A stretch of 64,000 nt of DNA from Catellatospora citrea (GTDB lineage Bacteria > Actinomycetota > Actinomycetes > Mycobacteriales > Micromonosporaceae): the NCBI RefSeq assembly GCF_003610235.1, contig NZ_RAPR01000001.1, forward strand, positions 6,138,001 to 6,202,000, in the 5' to 3' direction. A program made the position numbers and the translations under genes. The notes below the pieces were generated by a model that worked only from the letters and a program-made list of their open reading frames with translations, had not been told where the DNA came from and searched no databases. The first letter of the stretch is position 1. The number at the start of each line of letters is the position of its first letter. Below, in pieces: positions 36,725 to 44,289 of this stretch.

Positions 36725-37897
36725 ATGCGAGCGGGACCGAGCCAGGAGGAGATCCGGCGGCAGAACCTCGGCGCGTTGCTGCGGTTCGTGCACGTGCGCG
36801 GCTCTATCTCCCGTGCCGAGCTCACCTCCGAACTCGGTCTCAACCGCTCCACCATCGGCGCCCTCACCGCTGACCTGGCCGCTGTCGGCCTGGTCAGCGA
36901 GGAGGCGCCGCGGGAGACCGGCCGCGCCGGCCGCCCGTCTCCGGTGGTGCGCCCGTCCTCCGAACTGGTCTACTCCTACGCCGCGAGCGTGGAGGTGGAC
37001 CGGGTCCGGGTGGCCCGGGTCGGGCTGGGCGGCGTCATCCTCGACCAGCGGGAGGCGCCGCGCCCGCGCGGCGAGGCCATCGAGGCGGTACGCCCCGTCG
37101 CGGAGTTCGTCGCGCAGATGGCCGAGACCGTCAAGCCGCAGGCCCGGTGCATCGGGGCCGGCATCGCCGTGTGCGGGCTGGTCCGCCGCGAGGACGGCCT
37201 GGTCCGGCTCGGCCCGCACCTGGGCTGGCTGGACGAGCCGCTCGGGCATGCCCTGCAGGACCGGCTGCCGGACCTGCTGCCGCAGGTCGCCGTCGGCAAC
37301 GTGGCGGACCTGTGCGCGCTGGCCGAGCACACCCGCGGCGTCGCCGTGGGCTGCGACAACATCATCTACATGTACGGCGACGTCGGCGTCGGCGCGGGCA
37401 TCATCGCCGGCGGTCGCCGGGTCACCGGGCACGGCGGATACGGCGGCGAGGTCGGCCACATGGTGGTCAACCCGCACGGCCGCCCCTGCGGCTGCGGCTC
37501 CCGCGGCTGCTGGGAGACCGAGATCGGCGAGCACGCGCTGCTGCACGCCGCCGGTCGCGACACCGCGCAGGGCAGCGACGCGGTGCTGGCCGTGGTCGAC
37601 GCGGCCGCACGCGGCGACGCCACCGCCCAGGTCGCGGTGCGCCAGGTCGGCGACTGGCTCGGCTTCGGCGTGGCCAACCTGGTCAACATCTTCAACCCGG
37701 AACTGGTCATCTTCGGCGGCACGCTGCGCGATGTGTACCTGGCCGCGGCGGCACAGGTGCGCAGCCGCCTGAACAGCATCGGCCTGCCCGCCACCCGCGA
37801 CCGCCTCCGGCTGCGAGCGCCGAAGCTGGGCGACGCGGCCCTGCTGGGCGCGGCGGAACTCGCCTTCGAGCAGTTGCTGGCCGACCCGCTGGGGTGA
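36725..37897 (+). CDS. ROK-family transcriptional regulator/sugar kinase-like protein
   Basis: A 390-residue protein. An N-terminal winged helix-turn-helix (about residues 15-70: GSISRAELTSELGLNRSTIGALTADL) precedes a ROK domain. The ROK zinc motif is visible as GHMVVNPHGRPCGCGSRGCWE near 250. The ATP site has DVGVGAGIIAGG near 220, and FGGT occurs near 333. ROK repressors typically respond to sugars or sugar phosphates. ATG 36725 has GGGAGA upstream; GTG 36704 is an alternative. I see no SARP-type site before it. A hairpin follows. Confidence 0.93.
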   Translation: MRAGPSQEEIRRQNLGALLRFVHVRGSISRAELTSELGLNRSTIGALTADLAAVGLVSEEAPRETGRAGRPSPVVRPSSELVYSYAASVEVDRVRVARVGLGGVILDQREAPRPRGEAIEAVRPVAEFVAQMAETVKPQARCIGAGIAVCGLVRREDGLVRLGPHLGWLDEPLGHALQDRLPDLLPQVAVGNVADLCALAEHTRGVAVGCDNIIYMYGDVGVGAGIIAGGRRVTGHGGYGGEVGHMVVNPHGRPCGCGSRGCWETEIGEHALLHAAGRDTAQGSDAVLAVVDAAARGDATAQVAVRQVGDWLGFGVANLVNIFNPELVIFGGTLRDVYLAAAAQVRSRLNSIGLPATRDRLRLRAPKLGDAALLGAAELAFEQLLADPLG

Positions 37898-38065
37898 CCA
37901 CTGGGGCTGGGGCGGGTGGCCTACCGGCCAGATCGCCCGCAGTTGGCGTACGTCCGGTCTGGCACAGGCCGGTCTGGCAGATGACCCATGCGCCGACGGG
38001 CTACTCCGGCGAACGTCCAGGGCCGGGGAGGAAGTCCCCACCCGGCCCCAGCGCGTGTCGTATGT

Positions 38066-38097
38066 CACCGTCCCGTCCCGCCGGTGGCGGGACGGTG
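38066..38097. terminator. Bidirectional hairpin between convergent genes
   Basis: CACCGTCCCG (38066-38075) pairs with CGGGACGGTG (38088-38097) around a 12-nt loop. It lies next to the stop of the acyl-AMP ligase gene and downstream of the ROK gene. Confidence 0.75.
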
Positions 38098-38098
38098 C

Positions 38099-39733
38099 TC
38101 ATCCGTGCGACGCGAGGTACGACGCGCGGGTTTTGGCCCGCTGCACCTTGCCGCTCGTCGTCACCGGGATGGTCCCGGTCGGCAGCAGGAGGATCTGCGC
38201 GAGTTCGACGCCGTGCTCGATACGGACGATCTTGCGGATCGCGAACTCGATCATCTCCTGCCGTTCCGGGTCCAGGGGCAGGGGCAGCCGCACCTCGACA
38301 ACCGCGGCGAGACCCTTGGCCTCATGGCCATCAGGGAACACGGCGCAGCGGCGGCCGTGCAGAACGGGAATGCTGCGTTCGATGGTGTATTCGACGTCCT
38401 CGGGGTGCAGCATGCGGCCGTCGATCTCGATCGCGTCGGCGGCTCGCCCGGTGACGAACAGCTCGCCTTCCCACAGGAATCCCAGGTCACCCGTGCGTAG
38501 GTAGTGGCGCTCGTCGAAGCCGTCGAGCTGGGCGTGGAATGCGTCGGGCGCGCTGTCGTGCTGCGCGTAGCCCTTGGCGACGCTGGGTCCGTGTATCCAG
38601 ATCTCTCCGATCTGGTTCGGCCCGCACTCGACCAGGGTCTGCGGGTCGACGATGCGGACAGACAGCCCCTCGGGCCGCCGGCCGCATCCGACCAGCAGCC
38701 TGCCGACCCTGTGCTCCTCGACGGCGATGCCGATCTGCAGAGCCTGCCGGTCGAAACGGACGGTGCGCGGCGATCCGCCGTGCCGCACCCCGCTGACGAA
38801 GACGGTGCCCTCGGCCAGCCCGTAGCAGGGAGCGAAGGCGTTGGTGCTCAGCCCGGCGGGCCCGAAGTGGCGCGCGAACCGGTTCAGGGTGTCGGCGCGG
38901 ACGGGTTCGGCGGCGTTGAGCATGACCGCCATCGAGGTCAGGTCCAGCTCGGCCACCTCGGGCACGGAGACCTTGCTCGTGCACAGGTCGAAGGCGAAGT
39001 TGGGCGCCCCGGTCACATTGCCCCGGACCGCGCTGATCGTACGCAGCCACACGCCCGGATCCTTCAGGAACGCCAGCGGCGGAATGATGGTCGAAGTCCC
39101 GGAGCGCCAGGTCGCGAACAGGATCAGGACCAGGCCCATGTCGTGGAACTGCGGCAGCCAGCTGACCACCTGGGTCTGGTCGATCTGCGGTCCGATCGAC
39201 CAGACGAACTCGTCGAGCATGCGCAGGTTGTGCATGTAGTTGGCGTGGGTCACCAGCACGGCCTTGGGTGTACCGGTGGAGCCCGAGGTGTACTGGACGA
39301 CCGCCACCTCGTGCTCGGCTTTCACGGGCGCCGCGCTCAGCCCGGCGACGACGGCGCCCTCGACGGTGATGCACCGGTCCGGGAAGTGGCCGGTGAAGTC
39401 ATCGGTTGTCACGACCACAGCGGGGCGGGCGTCGCTGATCGCCCGTTCCCCGTGCCGGCCGGGCGGCACGGGAACCGCCACCATTCCGGCATACCAGCAG
39501 CCGAACAGCGCCGGCAGGAAGTCCGCGTCGGTCCCGAACACCAGGGCGATCCGGTCGCCGGGTGAGGCGGACTTGAGGAGCGAGCCGGCCACGGCCTGCG
39601 CCCGGCGGTCCACCTCGTGCCAGCTGAGCCCCCGCTGTCCGGTGATGCGAATCGCGATGCGGTCGGGGTTCTGCTCTGCGTTGCGCTGAAGTACCTGAAC
39701 GAGATCGACGGGACGACTGGGGACTTGTGACAC
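38099..39733 (-). CDS. Fatty acyl-AMP ligase-like AMP-dependent synthetase
   Basis: A 544-residue adenylate-forming enzyme. The phosphate loop is YTSGSTGTPKAV near residue 149, with THANYMHNL after it, A5 CYGLAEGTV near 305, an A8-like RTGDLGFLWEGELFVTGR near 418 and a C-terminal SGKVQRAK with the likely catalytic Lys. YGLAE and the overall pattern fit fatty acyl-AMP ligases, which load acyl chains onto carrier proteins rather than CoA. No carrier protein, PKS or NRPS is present in the window, so the acceptor is unknown. GTG 39733 has GGAGAAGAG upstream. Its promoter carries SARP-type heptamers. Confidence 0.88.
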   Translation of the reverse strand: MSQVPSRPVDLVQVLQRNAEQNPDRIAIRITGQRGLSWHEVDRRAQAVAGSLLKSASPGDRIALVFGTDADFLPALFGCWYAGMVAVPVPPGRHGERAISDARPAVVVTTDDFTGHFPDRCITVEGAVVAGLSAAPVKAEHEVAVVQYTSGSTGTPKAVLVTHANYMHNLRMLDEFVWSIGPQIDQTQVVSWLPQFHDMGLVLILFATWRSGTSTIIPPLAFLKDPGVWLRTISAVRGNVTGAPNFAFDLCTSKVSVPEVAELDLTSMAVMLNAAEPVRADTLNRFARHFGPAGLSTNAFAPCYGLAEGTVFVSGVRHGGSPRTVRFDRQALQIGIAVEEHRVGRLLVGCGRRPEGLSVRIVDPQTLVECGPNQIGEIWIHGPSVAKGYAQHDSAPDAFHAQLDGFDERHYLRTGDLGFLWEGELFVTGRAADAIEIDGRMLHPEDVEYTIERSIPVLHGRRCAVFPDGHEAKGLAAVVEVRLPLPLDPERQEMIEFAIRKIVRIEHGVELAQILLLPTGTIPVTTSGKVQRAKTRASYLASHG

Positions 39734-39797
39734 AGCTCTTCTCCTTATATCGCGAGATACCGCGAGTCAGTGAAGAAGAGTAGGAACAGGCGGTGAA

Positions 39798-39830
39798 AAG
39801 GTACTTGACGCGACTTTACAGACACTTATG
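39798..39830 (-). promoter_or_regulatory. SARP-type operator/promoter of acyl-AMP ligase gene
   Basis: On the minus strand: CATAAGT (39830-39824), 4 nt, GTAAAGT (39819-39813), 9 nt, TACCTT (39803-39798). The predicted start is near 39791, about 58 nt before the GTG. It faces the SARP 2 site 55 bp away. Confidence 0.75.
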
Positions 39831-39885
39831 TGGGCACCGTTATTACGTCCAGGCCGTTGTCGCTCGTCGGGCCACTGCCTAGCAT

Positions 39886-39929
39886 GTTCAGTCGTTGTCA
39901 AGTCGTCATCCACTGGCCGCCGCTAGCGT
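39886..39929 (+). promoter_or_regulatory. SARP-type operator/promoter of SARP gene 2
   Basis: GTTCAGT (39886-39892), 4 nt, GTCAAGT (39897-39903), 4 nt, ATCCACT (39908-39914), 9 nt, TAGCGT (39924-39929). The first two heptamers are identical to those before SARP gene 1, and the third differs by one base. The predicted start is near 39936, with a leader of about 170 nt of similar length to that of SARP 1. Confidence 0.82.
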
Positions 39930-40108
39930 CCTCAATGGACTTCTGCTGACCGGGGCGCACCCACGAGGACTGGCGGTTAGGGCTCTCCGTTGCGACCGGG
40001 AGGCGCGTTTCCCTGCGCCATTCGGGAACGCAACACGTGTGCGTGCCGGCGGACGGGACCCGTTCTCCACCAGTACGCACCAGGTGGAACGACCCTAAGG
40101 AACATGGT

Positions 40109-43048
40109 GTGACCGCAGCAGCCCGCCAATACCCGGCCGGTGCCGATCCGGGGCCGCAGAATCCTCACTTGCTCCGCATGCAGATCATGGGCCCGCTGCG
40201 AGTCTGGCGGGGCGAGGCAGAACTCGATACGGGTCCTCGGCAGCAGCGCTGCCTGCTGGCGCTGCTGATGGCGCGCGTGGGACAGCCCGTCAGCATGACC
40301 GACCTGATCGCCCTGCTCTGGGGCCAAGACTCCCCGGCGAGCGCGGCCAACGTCATACAGAAGTACATCGGCGCGCTGCGCCGCGTCCTCGAGCCTGGTC
40401 TGCCGGTGCGAACCTCGGGGTCCTACCTGCTGCTCGACGGTAGCGGCTATCGGTTCACCGCCGGCCTGAACACCCTCGACCTCATCGCGTTCCGCCATCA
40501 CGTCACGGCGGCGACGGCGAGCGCAGACCGGGAAGAACTCCGGCAGGCGCTGAACCACTACATCGACGCCCTGCGGCTGTGCCGCGGCACCGCGGGGGAC
40601 ACACTGGCCGACAGCCCCGCCGCGATCGCGGTTTTCGCCGCCATCGACGAGGAGTTCCTCGAAGCGGCCGTCAACGCCACCGAGATCGCCATTCGACTGC
40701 GTGAGCCGACCTCAGTCCTGTCTCCGCTGCGGCTGGCAGCAGAGATGAACCCGTTCCACGAACGGGTCCACGCGAGCCTGGTAGCCGCGCTGGCCGCGTC
40801 CGGCCAGCAAGCCGAGGCGCTAACGGCGTACCGGAGGATCCGAGAGCGTCTCGTCGACGAGTTGGGCATCGATCCCGGCCATGCCTTGCAGCGTGCCTTC
40901 CGGCAGGTGCTGGCCCAGCACGACATCGAATCGCCGAGCGCGGTCGCGGCGACGGTCGACGAGTCCGAGGTTCCCGGGGTCCGGCCGGCGCAGCTGCCGC
41001 CGGACCTGTCGCTGTTCGTCGGGCGTTCGGCCGAGCTGGCTGCGCTCAGTGACCTGGTCGCCGGTATGCGCGACGGCGAGCGGGGCGGCCCGCTGGTGGT
41101 GGCGATCGACGGCATGGGCGGGGTGGGCAAGTCGACCCTGGCAGTTCACTTCGCGCGCCTGGCCGGAGACGAGTTCACCGACGGCCAGCTCTACCTCGAC
41201 CTCCACAGCGATCACGGCGACAGCGAGAGCGGCCGGGTCGGCGAGGCTCTACGGTCCCTGTTGTTGGCGCTGGGCGTGCCTTCCTCCACCCTGCCTGACA
41301 CTTTCGACGCCCGCATGGGCAAGTACCGCAGCCTGACCGCCGGCAGGCGAATCCTGGTGCTGCTGGACAATGTCCGCAACTCCGCGCAGGTGCGCCCGCT
41401 GCTGCCGAACTCCGCGCAAAGCCTGGTGCTGGTAACCAGCCGGCGGCCGCTGCTCGGGCTGGCCGCCTTCGACGGCGCGCACCTCCTGCGCGTGCAGGTG
41501 CCAGACCTCCCCTCGGCACGGCAGCTGCTGGAGCGTCGGCTCGCCGGGGCGGTACACCGGACCATCATCACCCCCGACAGCGCGGCTCTCGTGGACGAGA
41601 TCGTCGAGCTGTGCGGCCGACTGCCGCTGGCCCTGGCGGTGCTGGCGGCACAGCTGGCCGTCCGGCCCACGCTCACCTTGGCCTCGGTCGCCGCCGACCT
41701 GCGTGACGGCGCACGCCGGCTGCAGGCGTTTCCCGGCGGCACGGACACCCCCGATCCGCGCACCGCCTTCTCCTGGTCGTACCAGCAGCTGACGACCAGC
41801 GCGGCCAGACTGTTCCGGCTGTTGTCGGTGTCGCTGGGCCCGGGCATCACCGTGGCGGCCTGCGCCAGCCTCTCCGGCAGCGACGCCGCCGCCACCCGTG
41901 CGGAGCTCGACGAGCTGATCGAGGCTGCGCTCGTCACCGAGCACGAGCATGGCCGCATCACCTCCCACATGCTGGTCAAGGCGTACGCGCACGAACTGTT
42001 CATCGACACCGAGCCGCTCCACGAGCAACGCGACGCCGTCAGCCGGCTACTCCAGTACTACCTGCACGGCAGCTTCCACGCCCAGGCGGTGCTCGCCCCT
42101 CACCAGCTGCCGTTCAAGCCTGCGCCGCCGCTGCCGGGCGTCGTGCCCGACCAGCCGGCCACTTTCGAGCAGGCTGTCTGCTGGTTCTCCGGTCAGCGCG
42201 AGGCGCTCATCGACGCGGTCCGGGTCGCCGCCGAACTCGGGTTCGGAATCGTGCCATGGCAGCTGGCCGTCACCATGCAGCAGTACTTGCAATGGTCAGG
42301 CTATTTCGAAGACTGGGAAGACGCCATGCGCCATGCGCTGCGGTCCGCCCGGGACAGCGACGATGAGATCGGTCAGGCCCACGTCCTGCACAGCCTCGGC
42401 GGAGCCCGCAGGTCACTGGGTGCCGACGACGAGGCACTCGACCTGCTCACCGCCGCATTGCACATCTTCGACAGCCACACCATGCGTCTGGAACAGGCGC
42501 TGGTCCACAGCGACCTGCACGCGGTGCACGAGGCGCTCGGCGACGACCACCAGGCCCTCGCCCACAGCCAGGAAGCGTTGACGCTGTACCGGGCGCTCGA
42601 CTACCGCCAGGGCGTCCCGCTCGGCCTCATGTCCAGTGGCAGGTCGCTGGCCCGCCTCGGCCGGCTGGAAGAGTCGGCCGAGCTGCTCAACCTGGCGCTC
42701 GAGCTGCACGCGCAGACCTCCGGCTCGGACGCCACGTCGATCGCGGCGGAGGCCGAGATCCGGATCGCCGTCGCCGCCGACCTCGCTCGGCTCGGCCGCA
42801 TCCGCGAATCAGCTGAGCAGCTCGAACTGTCAGCACAGCTGGCAGGGCAGACCGGACACCGGCCCCACCGATTCGAAGCGCTACGCCAACTGACCGAGCT
42901 GTTGCTCGCAGCCGGGGACCTGGCCGGCGCAAGTGAGGCGCTGAGCAGGACGCGGGTGGCGCTCGCGGCCTTTCCCGACGGAGGGGCGGCCCACCTGCGG
43001 GCGGAACTCGCCGACCTGACCGCGAAAGTATCTCCCCGCCGGCGATGA
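40109..43048 (+). CDS. SARP-family regulator with NB-ARC and TPR domains (SARP 2)
   Basis: A 979-residue regulator, colinear with and highly similar to SARP 1 (320-3325) over winged helix, BTAD, NB-ARC and TPR parts. Walker A GMGGVGKST lies near residue 335, Walker B ILVLLDN near 412 and GRLPLAL near 500. In the DNA-binding domain GPRQQRCLLALLMARVGQPVS is close to its counterpart in SARP 1, so both may read the same operator. GTG 40109 follows AAGGAA and matches the SARP 1 start. The orphan TPR gene 2 follows after 117 nt. Autoregulation is implied by its promoter. Confidence 0.94.
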   Translation: MTAAARQYPAGADPGPQNPHLLRMQIMGPLRVWRGEAELDTGPRQQRCLLALLMARVGQPVSMTDLIALLWGQDSPASAANVIQKYIGALRRVLEPGLPVRTSGSYLLLDGSGYRFTAGLNTLDLIAFRHHVTAATASADREELRQALNHYIDALRLCRGTAGDTLADSPAAIAVFAAIDEEFLEAAVNATEIAIRLREPTSVLSPLRLAAEMNPFHERVHASLVAALAASGQQAEALTAYRRIRERLVDELGIDPGHALQRAFRQVLAQHDIESPSAVAATVDESEVPGVRPAQLPPDLSLFVGRSAELAALSDLVAGMRDGERGGPLVVAIDGMGGVGKSTLAVHFARLAGDEFTDGQLYLDLHSDHGDSESGRVGEALRSLLLALGVPSSTLPDTFDARMGKYRSLTAGRRILVLLDNVRNSAQVRPLLPNSAQSLVLVTSRRPLLGLAAFDGAHLLRVQVPDLPSARQLLERRLAGAVHRTIITPDSAALVDEIVELCGRLPLALAVLAAQLAVRPTLTLASVAADLRDGARRLQAFPGGTDTPDPRTAFSWSYQQLTTSAARLFRLLSVSLGPGITVAACASLSGSDAAATRAELDELIEAALVTEHEHGRITSHMLVKAYAHELFIDTEPLHEQRDAVSRLLQYYLHGSFHAQAVLAPHQLPFKPAPPLPGVVPDQPATFEQAVCWFSGQREALIDAVRVAAELGFGIVPWQLAVTMQQYLQWSGYFEDWEDAMRHALRSARDSDDEIGQAHVLHSLGGARRSLGADDEALDLLTAALHIFDSHTMRLEQALVHSDLHAVHEALGDDHQALAHSQEALTLYRALDYRQGVPLGLMSSGRSLARLGRLEESAELLNLALELHAQTSGSDATSIAAEAEIRIAVAADLARLGRIRESAEQLELSAQLAGQTGHRPHRFEALRQLTELLLAAGDLAGASEALSRTRVALAAFPDGGAAHLRAELADLTAKVSPRRR

Positions 43049-43055
43049 CGAGCGG

Positions 43056-43088
43056 ATTGAGGGCCCGTCACGACGTGCGGGCTAGCGC
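43056..43088 (+). promoter_or_regulatory. Weak candidate SARP-type operator before TPR gene 2
   Basis: ATTGAGG (43056-43062), 4 nt, GTCACGA (43067-43073), 9 nt, TAGCGC (43083-43088). Spacing agrees, but the heptamers are poor matches. TPR gene 2 may instead be read through from SARP gene 2. Confidence 0.35.
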
Positions 43089-43165
43089 CAAGCGATGCGG
43101 CCGCCCGGCTAACGCGATCGCTGCACAGATGAGAACGAGACGACACGGATGAAGGAAGTGCCCAG

Positions 43166-43894
43166 ATGAGTTTCAGGGAGAAGGTGCGCTTGGCCTTCAG
43201 CAGAGGCGACAACGATGTCGTGGTGCGGTTGAGCGAGGCCGCGATCGACAGAGCGCGGGCGACCGGAAACCTGGCGGACGAGGTGGAGGCCCACTACAAC
43301 CTTGCCCGCGTCGCGCTGCGCGATGACGACCTGCCCCGTGCCACAGCCCTGGCCCGGGAGGGGCTCGCGGTCGCCCTGCGCTCAGACGACAGGGGTCTGC
43401 AGGAACGGCCGAGGCACGTGCTCGCCGCAGTGGCCCGGATGTCGGGAGACCTTGCCCGCTCCCGGACTCTCTACCAGGAGCTCATCCTCCTCAACGAGGC
43501 ACTTGAACAGCCGAAACTCGCCCACACCAACTATCACAACCTCGCCTTCTGCGAGGTGGGGCTGGGCAATCTCGACGTTGCTCGGACGCTGTTCGCCGCG
43601 TGCCGCGAGCGTGTGTTCCGCCACGGCTGGGACGACCTGGTGCCGTACGTCTACATGGCCGCCGCCGCCGTCGCGTCGGCCGAGGGTGACCACCCGAAGG
43701 CGGCCCGCATGATCGGCACGGCGAACGAGGCGTTCGCGGCGCTGGGCCAGGTGCCCGATCCCGATGACGCGGCGGACCTCGACACCGTGCGTGACGCGGC
43801 GATCCGGGCGCTCGGTCCGGCAGGCTTCGCCGACCAGTGTTCACAGGGCCAGCTTCACCACTCCGACACGGCATTCGACAACGGCGTTCGCTGA
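43166..43894 (+). CDS. Orphan TPR protein 2
   Basis: A 242-residue helical TPR protein, paralogue of those at 8030-8749 and 54007-54795. It shares MSF.EKV.LAF at the start with protein 1, then ARVALR, RPRHVLA.VARMSGDL, NLAFCE.GLGNLD, FRHGWDDLVPYVYMA and the end LGPAGFADQC. There is no catalytic or DNA-binding motif. AAGGAAG lies upstream of ATG 43166. It is placed directly after a SARP gene, supporting a role as a partner of these regulators (inference). Confidence 0.82.
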   Translation: MSFREKVRLAFSRGDNDVVVRLSEAAIDRARATGNLADEVEAHYNLARVALRDDDLPRATALAREGLAVALRSDDRGLQERPRHVLAAVARMSGDLARSRTLYQELILLNEALEQPKLAHTNYHNLAFCEVGLGNLDVARTLFAACRERVFRHGWDDLVPYVYMAAAAVASAEGDHPKAARMIGTANEAFAALGQVPDPDDAADLDTVRDAAIRALGPAGFADQCSQGQLHHSDTAFDNGVR

Positions 43895-43904
43895 CCCGAG
43901 TGAT

Positions 43905-43947
43905 CAGGGCATGGCCGTGGCCGCGCCTGGCTATCGGCCATGTCCTG
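43905..43947 (+). terminator. Hairpin after TPR gene 2
   Basis: CAGGGCATGGCCG (43905-43917) pairs with CGGCCATGTCCTG (43935-43947), with one mismatch, around a 17-nt loop. Confidence 0.65.
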
Positions 43948-44289
43948 GGGGTCGCGAGCTGCCGACGTCGGCTCCGTCGGCGACTTGACCTGCCGATACG
44001 TGACGCCCCCGTACGGTAAACAAAATTTCATGTTCCGTTAAGGAGACTTCTTCTGCCACGATAACCACCGTCACGTTTAGTCATATGCGCTGGCCGCCGT
44101 GCTGATCAGAGCCGAGGCACGACTCGCAGGGAAGCGCTCCTAACGTGAACCGATCGCAGGCGGTACGAGGTCGCCGCGCGCCCATCGCATCGATGGCGCC
44201 GCCGGGACGCTGTGACCGTCCGCCGGTTCGACGCGAACAGGAAGCAGCCCTGCCACCCGGATGCCGGGTCGGCGGGAAAGTCATGACAA
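43948..44289 (+). other. Upstream region of the giant gene
   Basis: This 342-nt stretch holds no supported gene. Its AT-richest part (44015-44095, with TTCATGTTCCGTTAAGG and GATAACC) is the likely promoter region. I tested TAACGT at 44141-44146 for SARP-type heptamers and found only weak ones. Confidence 0.45.

Noticed and set aside
44114..44146. TAACGT upstream of the giant gene as another SARP-type promoter
   Set aside because: The heptamers in register (GAGGCAC, CGCAGGG) do not resemble the others; only the hexamer fits.
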